The notes: generated by a model from the letters alone, not told the origin. Positions 44,166 through 57,057 are shown, counted from the stretch's first letter. The stretch is DNA of 64,000 bases from Trifolium pratense (GCF_020283565.1 NC_060062.1:22354127-22418126), one strand, 5' to 3'. Made by a program: numbers and translations.

Positions 44166-44500
44166 TTGATTACCACCAAAGTTACTAATATATTCTTATT
44201 ACTTTTATCTGAGATCTTTTCATATTCATGATATGAAATAGTAGAATTTAGCAATATATAGTTCTTGCTTTGTAGTGATTTTTGATATCTTTCTTCTGTT
44301 GATCATTCAAGGCTTCTCTTTCAAGTTTTACGCTAATTGCATCAACAGGTGGTGTGTATCCTCTTGTGACAATATCCCAAAGATCAGAATCATAGTCCTG
44401 ATAGAAGCTTTCAATTATATCTTTCCAGTATTCATAACGCTCTCCATTAAACCTGAGAGGCTTAATGGTATATACTGATCTTTTTCATTGTTGTTTGCCG
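44166..44500 (-). pseudogene. Ty1/copia-type gag fragment (UBN2-like)
   Basis: On the minus strand: SGFNGERYEYWKDIIESFYQ, DSDLWDIVTRGYTPPVD, LNDQQKKDIKNHYK, then (with a shift) SYHEYEKISDK. This is the N-terminal gag domain common in plant copia elements. LTR, protease and integrase are absent. It is fused to the SPH remnant at 43960-44165. Confidence 0.75.
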
Positions 44501-44727
44501 TTGTGTTTCAAGAACATAATTAACAAGAAAAGCTGACTGGATCTTTATCCGACACGATTAAGTGTTTGACACGACTCGTCAATATTAGAACCTACACTCT
44601 GATGTTAAGTACGTGTTAACATAAAAAATCTTACTATCATCAAATTTTTGGACGCTAATTTGACATTAAAACGCTTTTAGAGTTCAATTTTTGCCTTTTA
44701 GCGTCCGTTTTTCGTTGATGCTAAAAC

Positions 44728-44739
44728 GTAAATTTCTTG
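44728..44739. other. Isolated CACTA-like terminus
   Basis: tttcttgtagtg has the form of a CACTA right end (reverse complement CACTACAAGAAA). No partner left end was found nearby, so this may be a remnant. Confidence 0.35.
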
Positions 44740-44963
44740 TAGTGTTAGTATTACTGTTATTAATGATAATTTTAATTTTTTAATATTTTAAAATAAACAA
44801 ATAAATAATATTAAAAAAGAAAATTTTCCGGTAGATGACACGGGAGGGATAACATACTAGTATGATATATATTAAATAATTTCACGAAGAAGATTTAAGA
44901 CAATACATCAACTTTGAATCTTGAGAACAACATTTATTCGAACAAACAAAAATATTTATTATA

Positions 44964-45353
44964 TTATTTGTTTTTATTCCACGAAAAGCAAATAGGCTCT
45001 CCATGTTCCGGTTTTCTACATGGCCCTGATTTGAATATATTCCAATTGCAATCATCACAGTTACTTTTATCAAACCAATGTAATTCACCATTCCACACAA
45101 AAGAACAGTAGAATTGTGTAGTGCCAATAAATCAATAATTATAAATTTAGGATTAAAACTGAAACTAAAGCTACCGCCATGATGCAGAAGTTGAACTCCG
45201 AGATCATCAATCTGCAGATTTACGATGAAGGGTTAAGTCCAAATTGCCTTCCAAACTGTTAACAATATTCACATGAGTTTTCCCAAGAATATTATGCATT
45301 GATATCAAAATTAACACACATAATAGGATGACTTTTGGGATAAATGAAGACAT
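44964..45353 (-). pseudogene. SPH pseudogene with near-complete length
   Basis: It begins MSSFIPKVILLCVLILI (a signal peptide) and keeps LEGNLDLTLH. The conserved Cys43 is changed to Arg (HRKS), and the frame stops at 45207 in the DDDLG block. In other frames it continues with VQLLHHGG, QFYCSFVWNGELHWFD, CDDCNWNIFKSGPCR and PICFSWNK, ending at a TAA at 44964-44966. There is a short deletion after WFD. The SPH promoter (TATAAATATATG) is still present at about 45418-45431. Confidence 0.8.
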
Positions 45354-45611
45354 TGCACCTTCGGTTGATATTTTTGTTGAAAGTGAATAATATTGGATTT
45401 GTGAAGGGAAGAACAACATATATTTATAGAAGATTTTAAAGTGAAAAAAAAATACATTAAAACCTTATATGTATAAAATGTCAAATGCATCTGGTCCAAA
45501 TTTTAAACTAAAAACATTTGACACACAAAATATATCTTATTCAAAGTTTGAAGTAATTATAGTATAATTTGTTTTTTTTTTTTTGACTAAGTGTTTCTGT
45601 AATATATATAA

Positions 45612-45697
45612 GCCAGTGGATTTGTTCTAGTGGTGAGGGATTTGGGTAGTATGTTAGAGGTTCTGGATTCGATCCTCAGCTTATTGTAAACAAAAAA
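45612..45697 (+). mobile_element. tRNA-derived SINE-like element
   Basis: A-box-like tctagtggtgagggatttgg and B-box-like ggttctggattcgatcc, then an A-rich tail. It is a sister of the element at 6129-6209 (both contain ttgggtagtatgtta). It is not a tRNA gene. Confidence 0.6.
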
Positions 45698-46054
45698 AAG
45701 AAGTTAATGTCATATATAATTTTCAATTCAATTGACATCATCAAAATGCTTCAGCAATTAATATTTTATTGATTTTATTTTGAAATTCTAATAATAGTTA
45801 TTAAATAAAAGAAATATTTCAAGTCAAAAAATGTATAGATTTAAAATTATAGTAATATTTATTAAATAAAAGGAATATTTAATGTAAAAAATGTTTAGAT
45901 ATGTAAAAACATTTTAAATATTTGTGAAGATATGCATTAGCACACATAGGATGTGATATACAAAGTACTGTGATATTTTATGAGACTTATCGGACTCAAA
46001 TTAGTCATTTATATGTTGTGGGTAAGACGGGGAGAAATGTACACTTTATTAAAA

Positions 46055-46094
<40 letters not shown>

Positions 46095-46406
46095 CTCTTT
46101 AATTTATGGCAGTCAAGAATAAAAGTAAAAAAACAACTTTACACAAGTCAAAAGACATTATAAAATAAATATCTGATTAGAGAAATTATCGTTAATAAAG
46201 TTTGACCAAAAAAATTGGAGAAATTATTCAAAAATATTTTCATTTTAAATTAATATATCATATTGACAAATAATGTTTTATTTATGTTTGTAAAAAAATT
46301 ATTTATTTTAAAAACAAATTTTACTTTTTATTTTATTTTAAATTGTCGCAAAGTCAAAAAGTAAACGAAGGGCTATTTCTAAATTACAATAAATTTGACG
46401 AGTAGT
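45698..46406. other. AT-rich intergenic DNA
   Basis: Contains a direct repeat (tagttattaaataaaagaaa and a near copy 60-70 bp on) and a (TA)n tract at about 46062-46088. No gene is recognised. Confidence 0.4.
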
Positions 46407-47112
46407 CACTACAAGAAAATACGGGATTTGCTACGACAGTCTTTGTAGCTAATTCGTAGCTAATCTCTAGTAAAACAGATTTAGCTACAGATTTGTTGTG
46501 ATTTAGCAACCGTATAGGGTGTAGCATGGATTGGGTGGCAAATCACCTATCAAAACATTTCCTAGCTAATTTGCAACTAATATATAGAATATCCTAGCTA
46601 GTTCCCAATTAATGCCTAGTTAAATAATGTTCCAACGTTTATGTTTCCTAACTAAATCGTTAGGATATTTCACAACGATTTCGTAATAAATCTCTAGCTA
46701 CACATTCCTAGCGATTTCGCAGCCAAATCCAAGCTTTTAAAAAAATATATAATTATAAAATGCTGATTATGAATTCATGCCCAAAATTCAAGCTAATTAT
46801 AAATTATTTATCATCTATTAAAAAATCGAAATAAGCCTAATTAAATCAACATGATTTACAACTACAAGACTAAATTTTACGCATCACAAAGTAACTAAAC
46901 ACATGTTAGCATTATATAAGTAATCAAGTATATCTTCGAACTTTGTCAAAACTAAAAAACCTAAAGAAAATGAAGACATAATATTCTCACTTTTACAAAT
47001 GAAATCAAAGTACAAAAACCTTTAAAACCTTTTATTAGCAAAACTGTACCTAGAACCATAGCTCCATCATTTGGTCTTTCATATCCCCCTCCTTCCTTTA
47101 AGATCTTCTTAC

Positions 47113-47240
47113 CTTCCTATCCTTAGTAATGTCAGATACAATCCTCCACGAGACTAATCCAAGATCCATTTGGAGCGAAGCATTGGGAGGCACAACACCA
47201 TCATCTCCTGATGAAGGTTTTCCACTCTCACCAAATGCAT
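47113..47240 (-). pseudogene. Captured FKBP-type prolyl isomerase exon
   Basis: A 128-nt exon with an acceptor (tgcag at 47241) and donor (gtaag at 47112). It encodes AFGESGKPSSGDDGVVPPNA, then SLQMDLGLVSWRIVSDITKD. This is the end of an FKBP domain (the FGESG...VPPN...L-x-DLxLVSW pattern) running into the next one, as in plant multi-domain FKBPs of the ROF type. No other FKBP part was recognised with confidence. It lies inside the outer CACTA element. Confidence 0.7.
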
Positions 47241-47879
47241 CTGCAGAACTTAAAAAACTCAATAAACTACTTATACAAGCAAAACATGTATCAACATAAT
47301 TATAATAATAACAACAAAATTTTGACTTACATTCTGGCATATACATGATTAGTTAATCATCCGATATCCGAACACAACTGCTATATACTGGACAAAATTC
47401 AAAGGTACTAGTTGGTGAGGCACTAGTAGGATCATAAAAAATAAAAAATAGAATAGCTTCATCAAAGATTCGAAAACAAAACAAAGCAGTCATCTTGCCC
47501 TGCCACAATTGTATGGTACCAGAGGAACTTAATTCCAGGATAGAATATCAACCTTACGCAGAGAAAACACAAGGCAACGGCCTAAAATAACCCCATTCTG
47601 CCAACAAATTAGAAGCCTCACTTTCTAAACCCTCGTAAAGACACTCTCCAAAAGTTTCAGAAGTATTCACTTTGGTCATTCATTAACGTGGTTACAAAAC
47701 TCACAAAAGTTCAGTCCCACATGGCAGCACATATGCAAGAAAAAGGCCAGTCATCAATTTGAGGAAACTATTTGAGTCAAGTCTAGATTTACAAAATTGA
47801 GAACCTATTCAAACAAAGAAACTATAATGCACTTATGATCAATTATGAGTACCAAAATATGTCCCTGACTGCAGTAATA

Positions 47880-49060
47880 AAATATTCACCTGGTATAACT
47901 GCAGGAATTTTCCCCTCTCCAGGTACAACATCACAACCGTTTAACTCATCCAGCGGTTAAAATTCAGTCTCTCACGGGTGAGACATATAAGTGGCTCTCA
48001 CGCTAGAATCCGCCCTAAATTATCGGCATAACAAGGACTAATTATTATACACTTTATGATGATATAAGCACATTTGTACGACAAATGAAGACTAAGGTCA
48101 GACAATTGCATGTGTATAACAATTATTGTAGATTATATGATTTTTTAAGTACATTTGTACGACAAATGCAGACTAGACAAGTGCATTTGTAAGACAATTA
48201 AAGCTCAAATAAATTTCGAATAATTCATCAATACCATAAATTACCTTGAAGAATAATTTTATAGTGATGAGACAGCAGGTGGAAAGTTACCGACAAATTT
48301 TACTCGATCACCTGAATTTTACATAAACATCATATAATTAAAGCCTTCAAAATGTCAACTGGCATCAATATTAGAACAAGACATTAGGAATCGTAGATAG
48401 ATGCTTATCTATTAGGACACAACAACATACCTTTTTTAAGAGCAGTGACTTTTGATGATGCAGTAGAAACCTCTTGTTTCAGCATAGCCTGCGAACTTAA
48501 GCTTTTGATGAAGATGCAACAACTAAATTCAACGACTAGTGAACCTGATAATGCTTATTGTTCAAGTAATAACATGCAAATAATCAATGCTTAGTGAGTG
48601 TATCATTATGCAAAAAATCAGCATTAAGGTTTCAAATTAATTGCACACTCACATTTCAAATGACAGTTTGACATGAGATACAATCCAAAAAAGAGCAGCA
48701 AAGTTCATTCTAAAATAAACATGATAAGACAATGCAAAGTTCTGACACAAGACGTGCAGCAAAAATGGGAACATGTCGTGGAGATGGAACTTAGCATTTC
48801 TATGGTATTTATAATAACAAGAAACAGTACATGGAACTTTATCTCTAATATCTTGTACTAATGTAGATTAATTGCATTCATTCTTTGTATTATTTCCCTT
48901 TCACAAATTTGGTTAAAGCATCGACTAAATATGGCTAATAAAAGGAAGGGTCATGCAACTAGAGTAAAAATTTGGTCCAACTAATATACCTAAGGAAGAC
49001 TGAGGTGGATTGCGACTTCTCCCTCGACCACGTCTAATCAGACATAGTCATGACATCAAC
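47880..49060 (-). other. Exon-like segments of unknown origin inside the CACTA element
   Basis: Four segments bounded by plausible splice sites on the minus strand: 47891-47936 (VPGEGKIPAVIP), about 48270-48312 (GDRVKFVGNFPPA), about 48431-48490 (AMLKQEVSTASSKVTALKK) and about 48989-49040 (RGRGRSRNPPQSSL). They look like more captured exons, but I cannot name the parent genes. Confidence 0.35.
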
Positions 49061-49165
49061 TACCGTTTATGTTTCTGAAAAATCAGTTAGTTTTGATGTG
49101 CAAAGATAATATATTTAGACAAGTCCATGTGCAGAAAGACACAAATAGAGAGGGAGAAAACGAAC

Positions 49166-49277
49166 CAGAAGCCCAACTGCAACACTCAGAAGGGAGATTT
49201 TGTTAACACCAGCTCTAAGCTTCACCCTTTCACTAAAAGTTAGTTTGGGGAAATCCACGCTTCCATATATACGGTTC
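49166..49277 (-). pseudogene. Captured GH35 beta-galactosidase exon
   Basis: A 112-nt exon with an acceptor (atcag at 49278) and donor (gttcg at 49165). It encodes [20 protein letters not shown], then [16 protein letters not shown]. The [16 protein letters not shown] block is a hallmark of plant beta-galactosidases (BGAL). The catalytic domain is absent, so it is a fragment carried by the outer CACTA element. Confidence 0.8.
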
Positions 49278-50907
49278 CTGATCAAAAGAGGATAGATAAT
49301 AGGCTCAATGTATTAAAGATGAAGTTGAATGGAAAATTAACTAATAGATCATGTCTTGATATATTCGTCCAATTGAAAACTACTTAAAGCATAAAAAAAA
49401 TTTAAGGACATAATATGATGATAAGGCTACTAATGAGACTATACAATTTTTAAATTGTATATTCCCTAAACTATGTATTTGAGTTGCTTCCAATAGCAGA
49501 ACATAAGAATAGTTGCTTCCAATAGCTTCATCAACACAGTTGCATACTATAGCCTATAGCTCCATCAACATAGTTGCATACAATATGCAAAGATGATCAT
49601 ATCACAAATCACCTACTAGATATGTCACTTATAGAATCAATCCAATAAGTATGATCTAATTCTATATTATACATTAAAATGAAATTTGGTGAACAAATTT
49701 AGTAACCTGAATTCAATTTGTGCAAAACCTAAATAGAGAATTGGAAACAAAAATTGCCGTAAAATGTGTTCAATTGAAGGATTTTTCTCAGTAAGTCTCC
49801 TGTAATATAATAACATGCAAATAATCAATGTTTATTGAGTTGATGATTATGCAATTAAACATACATGAAGTAGGAACCCTAATTTTCCGATTATGCAGTA
49901 GTGATTTCTAATTTAGACGAATGAGATTATGTGATTCATAGCGTTCAAATCAAGTCCAGAACTCAATTAGAGTGTTGAAACGCTAACGAAGAATAACAAT
50001 CGCAGAAATCTAAATTAGAGTGTTGAAATTTAACTTACGCCAAATCGGAGAAGAATCGAGCACTACAACATCAAATTTCAACGAAGAATAACAATCGCGA
50101 GGAAGGAGGAATGCGGCGAAGAGGATCGAAGGAGATTGAGATCGGAGCAAGATCGAAGGGAGAGTGAGATCGGAGCAGAATCGCGAACAGAGCAAGATCA
50201 GAGTGAGAGCGAAAGGGAGAGAGAGAGCAATCGGTGACGCGATATTCACTACTAGAAAAATCTTAAATACCGACGGGAGAAATCTGTCTCTAAAATACAA
50301 ATATTCGGTCACTAAGCATGTTAGAGACAGAATTAGAGACAGATTTGATTCTGTCTTTAATTTCCTCGTCTCTAAACTATCAGAGACGGATTTTATATTC
50401 CGTCTCTGATTGGAGACCGAATCTATTCGTCACTAACAAATAAATATCTGTCACTAAACATTGAATTCAAAATACAATAAATCCGTCTCTATTAGAGACA
50501 GAATTGTCCGTCTCTGAATTTAAAAAATTCTGTCTCCATAGAGACAAATATTTTCGGTCTCTAATTAGTTAATAAATTATTATTTTTTTGTCTATTTAGC
50601 AATTAAAGGCTTATACAATTTTTTAAATATTAATTTTTATTTTCTATATATAATTCATATAATTCTAGAATGTGAAAAAATCAAATTTTGATCAACACCA
50701 AATTTATAAAATTTGTAACATTAACATAAAAATTTGTCGTTCTTACAAAGTATCAAGTGCACTACTGCGGCACTACATAGTATCAAAAATACATAACGAA
50801 AAGTAACTAAAGCTAATTCGTCGGAATATAATTAGCTTCTAGTCTTCATCTCTTCTATCTTCATCAATGTGTGGACTTGGATAATTTGTTTGGCCTTGAA
50901 CCTATCG

Positions 50908-51080
<173 letters not shown>

Positions 51081-51858
51081 TTATAAACTCAACTTAATAG
51101 ATGTCATCAACTAAAAACAAGCTATTTTATTTTTAGTCCAATCTAACCACAACCATGTATCATAAATTATATTCAAGCTAAGTCTCATTGCTGCAAGATA
51201 AAAACATAAGTTATCTTATTTTGGCAACCTTGTAAACCATAAGTACAAAGCATGCCTACGTGGGTCACAAATGCAAAAACAAATGGCATTATACAAAGTA
51301 TCAACTACAGCATAATATCCAAACCAATTGCAAGACTTAACTTACCTAGCTAGTAGAAGCTTAATCCAACATATAAAGTTTCTAGCTCCTGACTTACATA
51401 GTCTATGTCATCTCTAGATTGATCCCTGTGAAGTGTCTTTATAAGCTCTAATTCATTTATGTATCTTTTACATCACTTTCGGTTTAACCTGTATATTAAA
51501 TAGCAAATAATTAAAGTCTAGAATCATAAAATAGTGTCAATTTTATAAAGTATTTTTCATCCACAACAATTACAACTTACATTTTTGTGATAATCAATTG
51601 GTAACTAAAGAGCATCCCATCAAACAAGTAATGAGCAAATCAAGTGTTTCAACTCTTCTTGAGTACTAGAACAATGCTAGTATGTGTTCTAATGAGAAGC
51701 TGAACATGTAAAAGTAACTAAGTTATTTCATCTGAGGCATAGTGAGTATCAAGTGTTCTATATTTAAAGTTAAAATATAACCCTTGACCAAAAAAAAAAG
51801 AAGTTAAAATACAACTATTGATGTCATTAAAATAAAGAAAAGGAGAACTTAAAATTGA

Positions 51859-51877
51859 CACTACAAGAAAATAAGTT
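51859..51877. other. Isolated CACTA-like terminus
   Basis: CACTACAAGAAAATAAGTT matches the outer element's TIR style. No partner end was found inside the inner element. A remnant of another insertion, or chance. Confidence 0.3.
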
Positions 51878-52786
51878 ATCTTTATTCTTACTCTCATTGA
51901 CTTTGAAATAAGGGGTATATCTAATATATAGTATACATAGTTCATTGTTTCATATTGATTGTGGCTTGGTAACTTTTGAGTCAGTTAGAAAAGCCTAAAA
52001 AGGCTCAACAAGACAACACCACCTGCTAAACAAAACTACAATAGTAACCACCCTAAACCAGCACTAATAGAGCCTAAAATCCAACGGATAACCGCAAAAA
52101 CCAGATCAGAAGAAAAACAATCAACAATCCCTAACGCGTAACAACAAAAACCAATACATGAGAACCCTGCCATAACACCAAAACTGAAACTACCCTGCAC
52201 CAGAAACAAAACAACAATGATCCAGAAACAATAGAGAAAATGCAGGAAAAACGCGGATCAGACATCAACATTTGGGCAACAAAATACATCCTCCACTAAA
52301 TTTTGTCTTCCAAAACAGTACACTTGGTCCCAAGATCACCCAAAGTATAAAAAAAACTACACACATAGTTAAAAATGAAAGAAAAAAAATCAAAACCTAA
52401 CTAAAATCAAAACCGCACAATATGAGTCTATGCAACAAAACTATAAAGCTGATTTTACTAAAGGTGAAGCACATGATGGCCCATACTTAATTACCCTTTA
52501 AAAAATGCACAAACACTATATACACACAAAGATGTTCGGTTTATATTATTTTGAATCTTTTTTTTTTATTTCTCTTTGTTGTCTCAAATAATAACTATAC
52601 TAAACATATTGAAAGCAAATGGAACTAATGAAGCTATACAACTCAAATGTATAAAAAAAAGAGTCTTCTTCATCCACCCGGAGAAGATGTCATTGTTACC
52701 TTCATATTCTAAATTTTCCCAAAAGGAATATTTATACCTTATGTTTTCCAGATTGCAGCAGTTGCTTAGTAAGCAATATTTTCTTG

Positions 52787-53618
52787 CCATCGCACAACAT
52801 TAATATCTTCTTTTGCACTAGAGGACCTCCTATTATATATTATCTTGCCATCTTCCCCTAAGTTCAGAAGCAATAGCTGCAAAGGTAAAATATTCATAGC
52901 ATAAGATAATAGCAGTAAAATTAAATAACAAGGACCATACCGGGAGAACGCAAATAATAAAATGTACATTCATCAGGAATCATGCTTAGGATCTTTTCAT
53001 ATCTCTCCTCAGTAGCAAGTAAGTTTTGATTAGTAAGCAATATTTTCTCAAAATAGTCCTTGAGAACATTGGTGTATGAAGTCCTGGAAAAATATAACAC
53101 TGATTAGGATATGAAATAAGCATCAGAAAGTTGGTTAGTCATTCATCTCAAGACTTACGCCAAGAAAGGATGAAGCGCAGCACCCATCAAGGAAACCTTG
53201 TTATGACTTTTTTCATTGCCCTGGACAAAACATGAAATCAACAAACATCAATACAAGTATTGACAAACAGATTCAGATTGCCATTGTGTGCAGTCAATTA
53301 GTATCTACCTCTAACTTGATATTGTTGTGACTGCATTAACTGCATCAACCATTGACAAACCCACCACTTGTTACTAAGGATAATACCTTGTAAACACGAA
53401 AATAGTCAGCAATAGAAGCTCTTTGCTCGTTAGTCAACCTGCAATAGTAAAGATAGTATAATCGAATCAATGTCAACGTGTACTACATGCAGGTGAAGCA
53501 AATATTAGAACTTTTGATGGTCTAGTGTCTAGCCTTCTTGCCTTCCCATCACACACCCAACAATGAACACCTCTACGTCCACTATAGACCCAGAGTATGT
53601 GCTTAAAACCAAAGTCAT
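52787..53618 (-). pseudogene. Captured DNA primase small-subunit gene fragment (five exons)
   Basis: Exons on the minus strand in native order, with introns kept: 53534-53618 ([20 protein letters not shown], then VCDGKARR), 53387-53438 (LTNEQRASIADYFRVYK), 53159-53220 (GNEKSHNKVSLMGAALHPFL), 52941-53083 (SYTNVLKDYFEKILLTNQNL and onward) and about 52787-52876 (SELRGRWQDN, then RRSSSAKEDINVVRW). [12 protein letters not shown] is the signature of the eukaryotic primase catalytic subunit. The first donor is GC, and a small insertion near 52836 brings a stop and frame change before RRSS. The N-terminal half with the catalytic aspartates was not found. It is a transduplicated, non-functional fragment inside the inner CACTA element. 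Confidence 0.82.
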
Positions 53619-56054
53619 CTGAAACAGTAGTTCCAAAGCAGAATACACAACAATCAGTGACGTGACACAGTGTGAAGATTAGATTTTTCAAACGTCAAAT
53701 AACACGATTTCAATAGTTGGCCAGATAGGTTCAATCTGATAAAGTTAGAATTGGTGATTTTACAGCAAGTTGGATATTACTCTACATCCTTCCCAATCTA
53801 TTTTAACCATCCTAAAATGAAAAAGAGGAATCAGAAGATAAAAGCTTGATTTGGATATCATAGAGACTCACGGGTGGATGAAGAAGACTCCTTGGTGTCG
53901 CTGAAAAACAATAATAAATTAACATAAAGAAGCTTATAGAAAAAAAAACCAACAAATCTGAAATAACTCAGAAAGAGAAAACCTATATAAACTCCAAACC
54001 TCTAAATCTGATGAAAAAAGATTATAGAACCTGAAACAACACAGAAAAACAAATTCCAGCAAATAAAAAATTAACGAAAATCAAAACCTCCAAATTTGAG
54101 TTTACATAATAACAAAACTATAAAGATTTGAGATTCAACAATACCTTTTGAGACGGACTAGTATGCATAGAAAGAAAACCTAGCAAGCGGAATTGGAAAC
54201 AATCCATAAAGAGAAGAATGATTAGGGTCGGAAACAAGGACGAAATAAACGATTTGGGATTAGGGTTAATGGATTTCTTCATGATTTTAGTGTTTTTATT
54301 TTTAGGGTATAACTGCAAACTCGAAATCATGATTTGTTCATGATTTGTGCAACTGATTTGAGTTTACGATTGATTTGGAAAATAAAAAACAAAAGAGGGA
54401 AGAGATGAAATATGGGCGCGAGTGAAAATTTTGGAGATTGAAAATATCGCCCGCGTTGCTTTGCCACAATTTCAACCTTTGTCAATTTTCCTTTTTTTTC
54501 TTTTTTTTTTTTACGGTTAAAAAAATTATTTATAGTATATTTAAGTTTATTATTATATTAAGATAAAAAAAATTATTTATAAATCTAGTTTTATTTTTTG
54601 TCAAGAAAAAAAGAGTGGATTTTTTTTTGTTACAAAATTAAGACTGAATTTGTTTTAGATTTTTTTTTTGGTATTGAAAAAATTATTATTTTAAAATAGT
54701 GTATGTGATAGGATTTTATTTTTAATCATATCGTCTTTAATCTGTTTTGATTATATTTTTAATCATATCGTCTTTTTTGTATTTATCTCTATATTTTTTT
54801 TTATTTATCTTATATTTTTAGTGAAATTTTGTTCCAATCAATAATTTGTTTTGTTTCTATTTTTAAGCATATTATATATTTTTTTGTATTTATCTTATAT
54901 TCTTTCTATTTTTTTTGTATTTATCTTATAATTTTTTATTTTTTTAGGGAAATTACAATAAAAGATATAAAACTTGCAACATGGTTAAAAGTAATAAGGA
55001 TAAATTAGTAACTTTGTTGGTAATCGATTTTAATATATTATCAATAGATAATTTTATGATGGTAAAGAAATGAAAAGTATCTTTAGAATTTTTTAGAAAT
55101 CTCTAAATTATAAGAGAAGGTGAAAAACAAAACATCAAGAAACCTAAGAGAAAAGCATTACCTCCGAATTGTGATCGGAGGAGGTAAGAATCGTGACTGG
55201 CGGTGATGATAACGTGTGGTGGAAACTGAAATCATGACTAGCAGATTGAGTTTGAGCGGCGGAGACGACGTAGAGAAAAGGGACTGAGTTCGTGAGCGTT
55301 AAGTCATTGTGAAGAGAAAAGGAAAATTGTGACTCAGGAAAATGTGTTTTAAAACATTAAAAAAAATATTATTATAAGAAAAATCATTTTGTTTAAAATT
55401 TTGGGCGGACAAAAAAAATTTGGCGGGATGAATTTTCAATGTTATTTCATTTATAGAGACGGATTCCAGAGACGGGTTAATTCAGAGACGAATAAATTCT
55501 GTCTCTGACAAATGTTTGACTATTTTAATATCAAGTTGACTAATTAGAGACAGATATAGAGACGAAATTATTAGACACTGCAAAAATCTGTCTCTAATTT
55601 CCGTCTCCAACTATTGATTTTCAATTATAATTATAAAAATGATAAAGTAGAGACGGATTTAGAGACAAAACTTTGTTGAGACAGAAATTTCCGTCTCTAA
55701 AATCCGTGACTAATACATATATTTTAATTTCGTTGTCTAACTACTTTTTTCCGTCTCCAATTTTGTCTCTATTAGAGAAGAAATAAATTTCGTCTCTAAA
55801 TTCCGTCGGTATTTAAACTTTTTCTAGTAGTGATTGATGATAACGGTGTGTGGTGTTTGAGATATTTCCTTAAGTCAAAAAAATGAAAAAGAAAATAGTA
55901 GTAATAACAATACTTGCCGTCAAAAAATAAAAAAATAATATCAAAAGTAATATAAACATAATTTCTGTCAAATGGTTGTTAATATGCTTGAAATTAACTA
56001 GTAACATGTTTCGTAGCAAATATATGGTAGCAAATCGCGTTTTTTCTTGTAGTG

Positions 56055-56485
56055 AGTGACCGACACTAAAATTAAAAAATGTGTATATAGAGCTCGTTCT
56101 AACCAGTGACGGATCCAGAACCCTGAGTCAAGGGTGCAAATTTTTTCGTCCTTATAAAAAAATTTCATGTTTTTCGTTCCTAAAAATTTTGTTTGGTTAT
56201 ATTTTTTGTCCATAATGACTAATTTATGTTCATTTTAATTTTAATATTATGAACCAAAACCAAAATTCATTAATTTTATTAGAACGAAAATTATATATAA
56301 CAGTAAATTAAAACATAAATTTAGTCAAAAGTAAAATAAAATATAAATATTTAAATTATAGTGAGGTAATATATAAAATATAAATATTCAAATGTGCGAT
56401 AGGTTAGGCTATGAGCTTTGTACAAAAGATGTTGATTGCTTATACAAAAAAGTGACTTCAAGTGCAAGCAAGCTTTTAAGCACAC
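56055..56485. other. Intergenic DNA
   Basis: No gene recognised. At 56104-56140, agtgacggatccagaaccct looks like the edge of an old hAT-like repeat. Confidence 0.35.
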
Positions 56486-56493
56486 CAAGTAAG

Positions 56494-57057
56494 TAGGGAT
56501 GGCAAAAAAACCCAAATCCGAGAGACCCATCCGAATCTAAACCCAAGTCAACGGGCGAAACCCGATTTGACTGGGTTTGGGTTTGGGTTCGGGTGACACC
56601 CGATAATATGGGTGTGGGTTTGGTATCAGTCAAACCCACACCCGAAACCCATACACCCACCCGAAATATTTTGTAATTATCTAATTACCCCCATAGTCTC
56701 CCTCAATTTCCTTGGAAGACCTTAAATTTTAGTTGTAATTTAATTTCTTGAAAGTCTATGTTGTAATTTCTTGAAAGTCTATGTTTGAATTTCCTTGGAA
56801 TACCTTAATTTTAGTTGTAATTTAATTCAAAGTCTATGTTGTAATTTAATTTCTTAAATTTGCAAATTATTTTCAAATGTGCTGCGAGTTTGGGTGTGGG
56901 TGGAAAAAACCCGAACCCAATGGGTGTGGGCGTGGGTGTTGTTTTGCCACCCGAATAGCCTTTGGGTTTGGGTTTGGGTTTGGGTTTGAGTGATGATTTC
57001 GGGTGTGAGTTTGGTAAGTGGTAAACCCGCACCCATGAGCGCCTGTTGCCATCCCTA
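56494..57057. mobile_element. hAT-type MITE with G-run arms
   Basis: Perfect 12-bp inverted ends TAGGGATGGCAA and TTGCCATCCCTA, flanked by the 8-bp duplication caagtaag (56486-56493 and 57058-57065). The length is 564 bp. The interior contains runs of gggtttgggtttggg in both arms. No transposase. Confidence 0.93.

Noticed and set aside
44275..44478. Plus-strand 67-codon frame
   Set aside because: Shadow of the copia gag fragment encoded on the minus strand.
45612..45697. tRNA gene
   Set aside because: A- and B-box-like words are present but no cloverleaf or acceptor stem can be formed. The A-rich tail fits a SINE.
56962..56998. Internal telomere repeat
   Set aside because: The unit is TTTGGG, not the plant telomere unit TTTAGGG, and it lies within a bounded hAT MITE.
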